Assembly: GCA_023159155.1 (NCBI GenBank)
Contig: JAJNNX010000004.1
Coordinates: 1,116,001 to 1,180,000, forward strand
Source: Ustulina deusta
Taxonomy: Eukaryota > Ascomycota > Sordariomycetes > Xylariales > Xylariaceae
DNA length: 64,000 nucleotides
Direction: 5' to 3'
Part shown: in pieces, positions 22,138 to 31,727 of the stretch
Position numbering within the stretch: the first letter of the stretch is position 1
Layout of the letters: each line of letters opens with the position of its first letter
The notes under the pieces: generated by a model
The model's input: only the letters and a program-made list of their open reading frames with translations
What the model was told of the DNA's origin: nothing
Database searches by the model: none
Program-made: the position numbers and the translations under genes

Positions 22138-23623
22138 TTAGGGTTGGAAATCCAACATCTCTGTTCGGATACTCTCATCCCCGACACTTTGCACAACCTC
22201 TATGACGGCTCGTGCCGTTTTCGGGTTCGTGCACACTATGGAAAAACAAAAATCAACAAACAGCGACATCAAACGTGGCATGATGGGCTTACGCGAGACC
22301 AAAGTCCTCCCTTTCCGTTTACTAATCTCTTCGGCGATGAGCTGGTCTGCTCGCATCGCCGTGTAGGTCAACGTGATGCGGCCGTGTGTCCCGAGTTTCT
22401 TGACGGTGCTGTCAGACACCCTCTCGGCGAGGGAACGACCAGGAATGTAGAGTTTCATATCGAGAATCTGTCCGCACGTCAGCCGGGCCGGTCGAGGACG
22501 TCCGGATACACCTACGTAATCCTCATAGGGGCCCTCGATGAAGGCCCGATACGTTCGGGATGACGATCCTGAGAGCTTCCCCGTAAAACCTCGCCGGGGC
22601 TGAGCGAGCAGGACTATGACCTGCCGGCCGCTCTCATCCCGGTACGCCCAGCAGATCTGGAATGGGTGAAACTCGAGAGCCGACAGGGTCGAAAGATGCC
22701 ATAGGCTGAGATAGATGTACTGGCCGGCCTTGAACCTCAAGGGGCGGGCCATCCGTATCCGCATCTCTATGCCGCCGCCTCGGTCTTGGATCGTAGCTAT
22801 GCTGCTGCCCCCGAACGACGTGCTCAGATATACGATGTTGATAAATCGCCCTAATTTGGTAGAAGCAAATGCCGAGGAGGCGAGGAGGAGGTAGAGCCTC
22901 GGCCCTCTCCGGAAAGACGAGGCGGGCAGGTGCAGCCAGAGCGCGACCAATGCCGCCGTGACCAGAAGCGTGTGAAGATTTGTGAACAGCTCAAACATGC
23001 GGCGCCGGAACCACGGGAGAGACATCACGGCTATTGCCCCAATAGACGACGTAGCCTAGAGGAAAAGGGTCAGAAGCGCACCAACCGCCGAGCGGACAAC
23101 GTACGAGGATTCCGGTCACATAGTGAGCCGGGCCACCATATCCGTGCTGCTCCGCGGCGAGAACCGAGTGCAGCGCCGCCTCGGCGACGACGATGGCCCC
23201 GAGCCAGCTGTGAAACCTGGAGTAGCGCTCGTAAGGAACCCCGCAAGCGTTTGCGACATGGTTCATGTGCGCCCCTAACGACACCGGGATCAGATTGATG
23301 ACCGCCACCTGGCCCAGGCTTTGAACCACTGTAGAGGTGTTGTCGGCGGGACCAACAGCGATAGATAAGGCGTTGGCAATTATGAGAAGGCAAAAAACAA
23401 CCGCCTCGTACCCGGGAATGATTCTCTGGCCACATACCCAGACGGGAAGCAAGAGACGCCAGTAAGACCTAAGGCGGCGACTTGCGGGCCTGTAGAGCGT
23501 TCGAATCAGGGAGAGGATGGGGCGGACGAGCAGTAAGACGAGGCCCAGCCCTATGTAGAGCCCGTAGTACTCGGTAAACTGTAAGGTAGCGAGCGATCGA
23601 GGATAGACAAAAGCCAAGGCCAT
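22138..23623 (-). CDS. Ferric-reductase-like membrane protein lacking the NAD(P)H-binding core
   Basis: Four exons on the minus strand: 23623-23105, 23055-22516, 22467-22293, 22235-22138 (443 residues, introns 49, 48 and 57 nt). Splicing the first intron (GTACGT, CTGAC branch, CTAG) restores a continuous membrane helix. FRE-type metalloreductases pass electrons from NAD(P)H through FAD and two hemes to ferric iron across the plasma membrane. Both heme pairs are present with 13-residue spacing (H138/H152 and H201/H215), as are the FAD-binding HPFQI (303-307) and EGPY (347-350). After EGPYEDY the protein runs straight into the C-terminal ILDMKLYIPG strand: the GGxGIT-type nucleotide loop and roughly 90 residues expected between them are missing. 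The family is usually 550-700 residues. Transmembrane electron transfer from NAD(P)H would be impaired. Start ATG 23623 has A at -3 and G at +4. Confidence 0.8.
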
Positions 23624-23879
23624 GATAACGCACGTGTATGTTCGTCAGACATGGAGATAGAAAGAGCCCGAGAGGCAGGGCGACGAAGGGAGAAAGTTTC
23701 GTTCTCAAATGATCATCCCACTGGCTGGCTGAGCCGATGGACGATTCCGGCCCCGGCGGCTCCCAGTACACAATCGGACATGGTCGAAGCGGCTATTAAA
23801 GTCGACAAGCCGATATGGATATCCGCCATCATCCAAGCGCCAGAAGACCACAACGTTTATCCCTAACAACCTTTCCATA

Positions 23880-24260
23880 ATGGCTACGACCCAACAAGTA
23901 AAAGACCGAACGCAGCCCTCTCCACCATCGTCAGCATCACCGGCCGCACCCACCCTAACGGCACGCGATACTGCAACCGCCGAGACTCGTGGGCCTCAGA
24001 GGCGATACGGTCCTTCTGCAGCCATTCTGGACTGGATCCTTCTCGCCGGCTCCATCATTTTTCCGGACGCAATGCCGTTGAATCAAATGCGCATACTGGG
24101 CAATCCTGCCGCTGCCATGTTAATACAGTCGGCCCTCCGAAATGTCCCGCGTCGTTACATGGCCGCATCATATGGCTTGTTGCTCATCTTTGGGATGGCT
24201 TGGCTATGGTGGACCCTCCGGTACAACTACCTACGGCTGATAATTCGTATCTTGATGTAA
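23880..24260 (+). CDS. Small membrane protein, function unknown
   Basis: 126 residues from ATG 23880, divergent from the ferric-reductase-like gene with 256 bp between the starts, so the two may share a promoter. Residues 1-40 are Ser/Pro/Thr/Ala-rich and polar. Two hydrophobic segments follow: ILDWILLAGSIIF (~50-62) and YGLLLIFGMAWLWW (~98-111), with a basic RRY between them and a Tyr/Arg/Ile tail. There is no signal peptide at the very N-terminus. I do not recognise the family. Confidence 0.6.
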   Translation: MATTQQVKDRTQPSPPSSASPAAPTLTARDTATAETRGPQRRYGPSAAILDWILLAGSIIFPDAMPLNQMRILGNPAAAMLIQSALRNVPRRYMAASYGLLLIFGMAWLWWTLRYNYLRLIIRILM

Positions 24261-24545
24261 GCCAACACGGTCCCTCTGCCTGCCGCGAAACTATACTAAC
24301 ATGTCCATAAAGAGCACTGGTCTGCTCTATGCGATATTGATCTGTTGTTTATTATAAAGTCCGGTAGAATAGGGGAACTTTCTAGAATAAATCATGTGGC
24401 AGGCCCCTAGCATAAAGGATCAAGATGGATATAGTATCAATTAGGTGTGAATTTTTGATGCCGCCGATCTTCAATTCTGTCTTGAATCAAAACGTTTGAT
24501 GATTTTGGACATTCTAAATTTAGACCATACCGAGATTTTTGTCGA

Positions 24546-24566
24546 GTTAAGCGCCAAGCGCTTAAC
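24546..24566. repeat. Perfect 9-bp-stem inverted repeat
   Basis: GTTAAGCGC and GCGCTTAAC are separated by CAA. It lies downstream of both convergent genes. It may form a transcript hairpin or a protein-binding dyad; neither is proven. Confidence 0.6.
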
Positions 24567-24610
24567 TTGTCCATGATTGAAAAGGGTCACGTGTCAAAAG
24601 CCTGGGGCAA

Positions 24611-24630
24611 CCGACTTCGTAAGAAGTCGG
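24611..24630. repeat. Near-palindrome of the CGACTTC-N4-GAAGTCG family
   Basis: CCGACTTCGTAAGAAGTCGG is palindromic except at the centre. Three relatives lie 3 kb away at 27504-27521, 27588-27603 and 27673-27690. Confidence 0.7.
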
Positions 24631-24933
24631 TTCGTTACATAATACAACATATTCTCTTTGGTATCAACAAACCATTATTTTACCTCGCGAATCCTCTAAT
24701 GGATTAGACTTGTCTATATCTCTATGTAGATTTTTTTAGTCTAGCCGCCGATGTCTTCCCTATCAGATATCTTCGGATTTGGAGGCGGTCCGTCCATAGC
24801 ATCATGGAGCAAGTGGAGAGATCCATACGTGGACCCATAGCGGGGTTGGTGGGATCAAAGCATGGGGCAAGCAAGGTGTTTCCATTACTAATTCTATCCC
24901 TATCATGCTCTAGTTTTCATACCTTCTTCCTTT

Positions 24934-26179
24934 TTACTTATCTTCGGTCAGATCAATTGGATGATCACGTGTCCCTGACAACGCCCCTGAAGCAATCTTT
25001 CCTAGTGGTCCTGCGAGTTCTGACGGACCTGAATATCTTCTCATGCCTTTGGCCGGATTGTCCGATACCGGATCGAGCCTTCTCTTCACCTTGGCATGTG
25101 ATGTTGTGCAAGAGGCTGGGAATTCCCTTACTCGATCAGTGCCATCTCTATCAACGATATCAGTCAAAAGATCCAGCTCTCTCAACGTGGATCGCGAGCA
25201 GAGATGGCGGTCTCGCCACTTCAAGTCACGCACCCACGCATCACAATCCCACCCGACCCAGTAGTCGATGACGCCATTCCAGTCGCTTTTGACTGGACTT
25301 TCGCGGTTTATCAAAAGCACTTTGCCTTCGTTTTTGTGGACAAGCTTTGCAAAGTTCTTTGTAAGTTCGCGAATGCCATGAATGGCAAGGCTCGTGCCGA
25401 AAATCAAAAGGATATCGATGTCAAGGGATAAGTCGTGTTCAATAATTTCCGCAATCGAGTCGGCCCGCGGGTCTAGCTCGCCGTAGAGGAGGATATCCGG
25501 CCGAAGAAGCCCTGGTTCTAGTCGGCGACCTCTCGCAGTTGCTCTTGGACAGGCAGGACAAGTCGGAAGCTTGCCCTCCGAAAGCAGACCTTGTTCCTTG
25601 TCCCAACTGCGTCGCTGTCGGCAGCTTAAGCACCGTAACCAGCAGAGAGATCCGTGCAATTGCACACATTCGACCCCTCGAGCCAGGCATCCAGGAATCG
25701 CCTCAGAACTTGGCACGGACCAGGCGCCCGGCCCTCGGCGTAGATCTGTATTGAGGCCCGCTGCTTCTTCAAGACAGTCGATATTCTGCGTATAGTCTCG
25801 GACGAGCCGGCCGCTCGCCTTTAGATTTTTGATGAATTGATGGGTCTCTGTGGGACGGCTGGTTTTCGCCGTTTGAAAGAGTTGGGCACAGGTTTTGATC
25901 AGAGTTGCACCGTCTGAAGGATGAGAGAGCGCTGTCGCGTGGAAAAGATCTCTGGTCTTCACCGCAGGTCGGCTCTTATTTATTGAACGAAAGTCCTAAA
26001 TTTGTGAGCCTCGCGAAAGGACAGAAGAGACAATAGGTGCCTACTGGAATCCCGACACTGGTACTAATGCCAGCGCCTGTTATCACTATGACTCGTCTTG
26101 AACCTGCCACAACCTCCGCCAACTTTTGCAGGTCAGCCTCGGAGTCAGGACCGACGTGTGTAATCTCTCGAGATATCAT
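24934..26179 (-). CDS. Hst3/Hst4-type sirtuin (NAD-dependent protein deacetylase), divergent accessory copy
   Basis: Two exons, 26179-26045 and 25995-24934, joined by a 49-nt intron (25996-26044) that splices GIP to DFRS; 398 residues. ATG 26179 has A at -3. NAD-binding and catalytic motifs: TGAGIS (34-39), GIPDFRS, YTQNID (113-118), catalytic H159 in QLHGSLCWLRC, zinc cysteines 167/170/191/194, RPDILLYGE, FGTSL and the closing DYWVGWDCDAWVRDLK. The LLRPDILLYGE and WDCD...W patterns mark the Hst3/Hst4 group, which deacetylates histone H3 K56 in yeasts. The DGL segment usual after DFRSS is replaced by INKSRP, and TQNIDG is TQNIDC, so this is a diverged paralogue. A ~110-residue tail after the catalytic domain is polar and weakly conserved. 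Confidence 0.88.
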
Positions 26180-26512
26180 GGTGTAAGCTTTCAATGTCGT
26201 AGAAGGCTACAGAAAGCGGGTGGGCGGCGATGGGCGGCTGGAGGACCAGGGAGGTTGTGAGGAACGAGTTTATTGAGTAGACTTTTCGAGTTCGGAGAGT
26301 TGGTCAGAACAGTCGAAAGCGATGCTGAGGGATAATAAATAACCCCTCGGTGCAGATCGAGGCCTCCGTCGCTAGCTAAGATGTTCAAATTACGCAATGC
26401 TATTGACGTATGTCGTCGACATGCATCGCCGACGTTGGTCGCCCCCATGTCAAAAGGCCCAAGCCGCACATCATATACGAGATATGAGGGGCTAGACTCG
26501 CAGTGTGACGAT

Positions 26513-27420
26513 GCTTGGCTTCGGGTATGCCCCTTTTTCTGCGACCATGCTCCGAAATCATTGTCATGTGCTCATGTAACAGTCATCCAATATAGGCCAG
26601 GAGGGGAGTACAACTCACCAGTCAGCCTCTTCAAAGGGACTGCAAGACACTAGGCTCGTTACACTACGCGCCACGCAGGCTGTACGTGATAGCATATCCG
26701 ACGAAGATTGACCATCTGGAACGGCCTTGTCGGGCGTGAGCCTCGGTCAACGCATGTCAATAAACAGTCCCCAATCGATCAGGAAAGTATAGCCGCATCG
26801 TGTGCGAGGGCTATCACATAGCATGCAAACTATTGGCTACAGGTCTGCCTCCTTTTCTGCGACCTTCTGGAGCTATTGGGAAATAATTAATTGTCATGCT
26901 GACGAGTCTTTGTCTATCAGGCCAAGGGGCGACACGAACAACGAGTCAGCACTCGAGAAGATACTATAGAACGCTAAGCTCATCACACTACGTGCAAGGC
27001 AGACTGCTCAAAATAGCAATCTCGACGAACGAAAACAGGGTCACGAGGAAGTCGTTTTGAGGGATCAGCTTCGGTCAACGTGTACTAGGAGTCTGTACGA
27101 AGTCTGATCCACAGCACTGCGACTGTTGGCGCCAGATATGCCCTCTTTCCGGCGACCCTTTAGGGGTGAAAAGGAAATGGATGTCGTATGCTCACGAATC
27201 AGACGCCGATATGAACAGCCACTTGGCCTTCATGAAGGTCATAACACGCATAAGGCAGACTATCCAGGATACCGATCTCGACGGGGACTGGGCTGTCATG
27301 CTACGCGCCATGATAAGTCCGTGCCTTCCTACGCAACACCACGTTGGGCGTTTAGGATCATGGAGACAAAGGAGGCTTACGACGATACACGTCACCATGG
27401 GGATGACCTACTCTGAGGCC
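26513..27420 (+). repeat. Three degenerate tandem copies of a ~300-bp unit
   Basis: Unit starts recognisable by TTGGC...TATGCC/TCTGCC...CTTT(T/C)CTGCGACC lie near 26514, 26833 and 27125. The same order of later blocks recurs: TGTC(A/G)T...CTCA, then CACTACG...AGGC(A/T)G, then ATCTCGACGA/CCGACGA, then CTTCGGTCAACG in the first two. Copies are far diverged, with indels, so the array is old. It encodes nothing obvious. Confidence 0.55.
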
Positions 27421-27503
27421 TAGAGGCAAAACGACTCGGAAATTTGGCAAAAGCAGGAAGCTGATAGGATGAGCAATAGAGGCTTAATGCAAAGGATCAA
27501 GGC

Positions 27504-27690
27504 CGACTTCGTACGAAGTCGCTCTGACCAGGAGTCTGATAGGCTGGCGATATATTGTTGGCTCGCGAGGGGAAGTAAACAACTAGTGACTTCTTACGAA
27601 GTCGGTCGAGCCGAGATATCTGAGGGACCCATAGACTGAAGACTATTTATTGGCTTTCAAACACAGGGGTAGCGACTTCTTACGAAGTCG
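27504..27690. repeat. Cluster of three CGACTTC/GAAGTCG palindromes
   Basis: 27504-27521 is a perfect 18-bp palindrome CGACTTCGTACGAAGTCG. 27588-27603 and 27673-27690 carry GACTTCTTACGAAGTC, with one central mismatch. Spacing is 84-85 bp between copies. All lie within 400 bp upstream of the Ulp1-like gene, and a fourth relative is at 24611. Confidence 0.75.
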
Positions 27691-27760
27691 AAGGCGAGAG
27701 GACTCCAAGATAGTGTGATAGATCGGAGGGTGTGCTTAAGGGCTGTGTTGGTTGGAAAAT

Positions 27761-27766
27761 TATAAA
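27761..27766 (+). promoter_or_regulatory. TATA box of the Ulp1-like gene
   Basis: TATAAA, 135 bp before the preferred ATG at 27896 and 36 bp before an earlier in-frame ATG at 27797. The position favours transcription starting between them, hence the second ATG. Confidence 0.5.
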
Positions 27767-27895
27767 GGGCCGCCCTCCCGCCTCTGAACAATCTCTATGA
27801 ATCTATTATACCACCACATCCATTCTTTCCTAAGTAAACACCACAAAGCACGAACCCTTCTACAAGTTGGATATCATATCAGCTACCTGCCTATC

Positions 27896-30370
27896 ATGAA
27901 GACAACACCCCAACCCAAAACACAAGTATGGAGTGCTCATACCACACCCGAAGTCGAACGTCTTACTCCCGATCACACACCGGAAAGAGATATTGCGGCT
28001 GACAAAACCGAGGGTTTTAATCCAGCACAAACTGTAACCTCTCTTCTTCGTCTTCCAATAGTTCTTTCGGAGCTTCTGCACGTTCCTAGTGAGCTCGTGA
28101 ACGCAGCGACCATGGACTCCTTCTTATCTCGGCGGCCGATATCCGATCGGTACCAGCTCTTGGAGCTTCTAGAGAAACTCTACCAATGTTGTCACAACAT
28201 GTGCGCAACTATTCAAGAGACACCTGGAAGCATTCCAACACCTCCTACTAACAGTTGCAACACGCCGGACGAGGAGATTGAGAAACAATCGCCTACCGAG
28301 ACCCAAAACGATGACTCGATAACTACTGTTCTAATAGCCGACGATAGTCACCAGCCCGAGAACGAGTTCAGCGATGGTGACGGTGAGGGTTCACCATCTC
28401 CTGCGGGATATCAAGAGTCTACGTCAGACACCGACATCGAAACTGACTGGGAGAAGCTGGCACAAAACGACCTCGATGATCAAGGCTGTATCAATCCCGC
28501 CCTTATCGAAGGGGGTTATCACGACAAGAGATGAACGAAACCCTCCAAGTTACATCCCCAGTAGCCTCTCTTTTTAGACCGGACGACGTTGCTGATGTTG
28601 TCGTGGCGCGATCGACGGTCAAAAATCCGCGCATACGAGCAAAACCCACGGTGGTTACACAATTACGGACTCCTCTCATGACTCCCTCCAAACCCTACAC
28701 TCCAATCACAACAAAAGAGGGTACAACTACCATCGACAATAAGTCGCAGCCACAAACGCCTCTGGAATCCAGTAAGCCAGACACGAAAGAGGAACCCACG
28801 GCCACTACCTCCGATCATCCCGCTGAGCTTATGGTAAGGCAGTCCGCCATGGAGTTCGCCAGTTCCAGTCTAGAGGAGATCGAGCAGTTGAAGTTTCCTA
28901 CTGATTCTTCAGCCACTTATACGACTCTTCTTTATTCTCTAAAGGAGACTTGTACGGTGGAAACCTCATGGTCGAGCGGCTCGGAATGGGGATCTCTGAT
29001 CAAATCGGGATTTGCCGATCGACAGAAAGGTTCGATCCGATATGCCCTGACCGCAATCGCGTTTGCTCGATGGCACCATGGCCAGACGGATCTCCTCTCC
29101 TCCATGACCAAGACGGCAGCGGCACAAGAAGTGACATGTAGGATCCTTGGTGCTGTGTCAGGAGATGCCGGCGAGAAAAAGATACGGGAGATCCGCCGCA
29201 AGAGACTATATACTCATTTGACAAGAGGGAGGATCTGGGATGAGTTAGTCCGGGCATTGGGCTTCGGCATTCTCTTCAGGAACGCATGGTACGTCGAATG
29301 GTTACTTTCATTGAGATAAGTCTATTGATCATTTTTCTAGGAGTCTTGCAACATCCAAGAGAAATGTTATCAAACACATGATTTCTGAACTCCAGAAAGA
29401 CCAAGAGAAGATGAATATCCTTCAGCACCTCGAAAGGCAGATAGATTTGCTTTTGGAAAACGGCCAGACAGACCCAGCTGCTTTCAAGAAGGCTCTGCAA
29501 GACGAGATACCCGTTGAGACTTCGGAAAGGACGCTCGACATATCCAAAGAAGTTATGTCCCTCCAAAGGCAGATGAGAGTTTCGGTATCAGGCGATGTGC
29601 TCCAAGTCAGGAATACGGAATTCCGCTTTGACATCGAAACGCTTCACCGTCTAGGCGGAACGGAATGGTTTAGCGATGAGCTCATCCTGCTGTGTCTCCA
29701 TCTGGCTGACCGGTTGCCACACATCCGCATCGGCTTCTCCATCCCTATTCATCAACAAGATCGACCGCGGAAAGTAGTAGCGAAGCCCTTTGAGAAGGCC
29801 GCACGATTGATTGAAGAATGGAAGAAGGCGGAACCGAATGATCGCCTTGTTTGTCTCTTTCCACTTTTCCTACACGGAGATCACTTTACCCTTTTCGAGG
29901 TGAACTACGGAGATAACGCGGTGTACCATTACGATTCTTTTACTACGAAAACTCATACGGAGATCAAGGTAAGAAGACCCAGAGCTCCTGACCCGATTTT
30001 GACGCTAATCCTAAAATAGAAAGCGTGTAAGGACCAGTTCCCAGAACTGAGATACGTCGAGCAGGTAGGTATTCTAGTCCTACATAATGACGCCCTCTTC
30101 TAACTATGGCAGGTGGCTCCCCACCAACTTGATGGCTTCAGCTGTGGCCCACTCGTCATAGCCTCTGCTTACCGACGTATGCTCGGCAGGGAGGTGATGT
30201 CCGGCGATGCTGGACTACAAGACGCTCTTAAAATAAGAGAGACTGCTTTAGCTCTTATTTCAGAGGCCTGGAGAGATGAGGTGATTGTCGCGGCGGGAGA
30301 GCCCATAAGCAAGAAGCGGACGAGAGAGTTAGATGACGAAAGGCAGGAAAAAAGACGAAAATCGGATTAA
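27896..30370 (+). CDS. Ulp1-like (C48) SUMO-protease-type cysteine peptidase with long disordered N-terminus
   Basis: Proposed exons: 27896-28514, 28562-29288, 29341-29968, 30020-30064, 30113-30370 (758 residues). The last three introns (52, 51, 48 nt) have clear GT...AG ends and keep frame. The first (GTTATC to CCCCAG, 47 nt; or 74 nt from 28488) is less certain and is inferred because two coding frames meet at 28531-28534. The C-terminal third is a C48 peptidase with a full catalytic set: H630 in GDHFTL, D647 in HYDSF, Q678 in PHQLDG and C684 in FSCGPL, the last two split from the first two by introns. C48 enzymes cleave SUMO or related modifiers. The first ~250 residues are Pro/Thr/Glu-rich and probably disordered, and the tail is Arg/Lys/Glu-rich (KKRTREL...KRRKSD), nuclear-signal-like. 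The earlier ATG at 27797 is an alternative start (weaker context). Confidence 0.78.
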
Positions 30371-30491
30371 CAGGTGTATATTGTAATCCTAACTACCTAA
30401 AAGCGCGACAAAGAAAAGTAAAACATTTGCAGTTCGAACAGACCAATTCAGAATATGAAGGATCATTTAGAGACATGAGAGACATGGCCGC

Positions 30492-31301
30492 TCAGAGACA
30501 TGAGAAGCCAAGAGCGATGGCGGTGAGGGCAAAGGAGGGCCAGACCTGCTGTACCAGTGCATTCTTTCCCGAACCAGTTGATTTCGTGATTGATGGGGAT
30601 AGTGATGGGGATTGGGATGGGGATATGGATAGCGATGTGCTTGTCTGGAGAGAGACCGTATTACTTGACCCTAGACTCATTGATCCTGTAGATAGCGGGT
30701 GTAGCGAACCGCTCGTCTTATAAGGAGCCATGCTGCTCCACCCCGAATAACCCGTCATTCCTGAATGCGATGGGTGTAGTGATCCGCTCGGCTTAGAAGA
30801 GACCATACTACTGCTCCACCCCGAAACAGTTACTTCTTGAGATGCCGGGATTGGCAGCGAGCCTACCCCGAAGGACCTGAACGGGACCGTCTTGTCTGGC
30901 GTCAAAGATGTTGTCGGTGTTCCGAGAAGGGAGGAGGTCAATGGCAAACCATTTCCCTTTGTCGCGGCGGCGGGGCAGAGCTGAGTGGTGACAGTAACAA
31001 GCATGATCTGAGAGACTTGTCGAGTGGCGGGTTGGTTTGCGGTCGTGGCTGCCGGGGCATTTGCACCGCTAGCTTCGGACGTGGCGCAAAGAGAAGTGAG
31101 AGTGACGGTGTAGGTCTTGGTGGTAGTTCCAGTGGTAGTCGATGGGGATGGATTCCCCTGGTCATATTCCGTCAGATAGCCATAAATGCCCAGATTGGTA
31201 GTGCTCGTTCCGATCTCCAGGCCGAGGTCAGCGGAACCTGTGACGGCTGAGCCCGAGACGCCTACACCCACAGCCAAGAGCGCGAATGAGAAGGCCAACA
31301 T
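30492..31301 (-). CDS. Secreted Ser/Thr-rich GPI-anchored cell-wall protein
   Basis: 269 residues, ATG 31301. An N-terminal hydrophobic signal peptide (FSFALLAVGVGVSG) is followed by a ~200-residue Ser/Thr/Pro-rich mucin-like region suited to O-mannosylation. The C-terminus ends in a hydrophobic tail (WPSFALTAIALGFSCL) after a small-residue STGSGKN stretch, a typical GPI signal. Two short VTxT...LC strands recur at the front (VTLTSLC, VTVTTQLC). An internal duplication repeats SGWSS...SGSLHP in neighbouring copies. Such proteins are covalently linked to beta-glucan or stay in the plasma membrane. It is divergent from the Myb-like gene. Confidence 0.75.
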   Translation of the reverse strand: MLAFSFALLAVGVGVSGSAVTGSADLGLEIGTSTTNLGIYGYLTEYDQGNPSPSTTTGTTTKTYTVTLTSLCATSEASGANAPAATTANQPATRQVSQIMLVTVTTQLCPAAATKGNGLPLTSSLLGTPTTSLTPDKTVPFRSFGVGSLPIPASQEVTVSGWSSSMVSSKPSGSLHPSHSGMTGYSGWSSMAPYKTSGSLHPLSTGSMSLGSSNTVSLQTSTSLSISPSQSPSLSPSITKSTGSGKNALVQQVWPSFALTAIALGFSCL

Positions 31302-31727
31302 GTCTGCTTCGAGTTGGAGACAGTAATGAGTTGAAAGAAATCAATCGAGTTGTAATCTAGACAAATCTCTTCATTGCCAGCGTGCGTATACAGCAGCCGG
31401 CTATAGATCTGGATAGCCTTTTCATTATAACTCTAGTTATTTTACACGGGCCGGCCATGACAGACATGACGGTGGTGGTACGGAATCGGCCTCTTTTCTA
31501 AATTTAGTGTTTGTGCATACGGAGCGGCGGTAACGGGTGCGGTGGACCTTGTACGGAATCGGCCTCGACTCTAAACATAAGCGCCTAGCATATGGGGAGC
31601 AGTAGACGTACGGAATCGGCCTCGGCGAAGAAGTCATGGTAAAAAGTAAGTGAGGGTTGCTTGCATATGTTGTGCAATCAAGTTTTGGCAATTGTTCACG
31701 TCGCTCTAATTTCCATTCAACCTTGCA
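31302..31727. promoter_or_regulatory. Bidirectional promoter with three GTACGGAATCGGCCTC repeats
   Basis: The 426 bp between the divergent GPI-protein and Myb-like starts hold three perfect copies of GTACGGAATCGGCCTC at 31478-31493, 31551-31566 and 31608-31623. Each contains CGG-AAT-CGG, a direct repeat of the CGG half-site used by Zn(II)2Cys6 regulators. Surrounding sequence is not repeated. Confidence 0.7.

Larger units (their letters stand above)
24261..24933. other. Intergenic, with a hairpin and a near-palindrome
   Basis: This is the convergent interval between the membrane-protein and sirtuin genes. It holds a perfect stem GTTAAGCGC-CAA-GCGCTTAAC at 24546-24566, extendable by one A/T pair, which could act in 3'-end formation. 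A near-palindrome CCGACTTCGTAAGAAGTCGG lies at 24611-24630. No gene is seen. Confidence 0.5.
26180..27895. other. Intergenic region of the divergent sirtuin and Ulp1-like genes, repeat-rich
   Basis: 1.7 kb holding the sirtuin upstream region (26180-26510), about three degenerate copies of a ~300-bp unit, three CGACTTC palindromes and a TATAAA box. Frames here are short and unlike coding sequence. Confidence 0.5.

Noticed and set aside
23705..23953. Possible upstream coding exon of the ferric-reductase-like gene
   Set aside because: A short frame (MSDCVLG...) ends at a stop with no splice pair that clearly improves the protein; ATG 23623 has good context and the first membrane helix follows it.
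26191..26653. Two opposing ~90-codon frames upstream of the sirtuin
   Set aside because: They overlap the sirtuin 5' region and degenerate repeat, and have no recognisable motif; likely chance in balanced-composition DNA.
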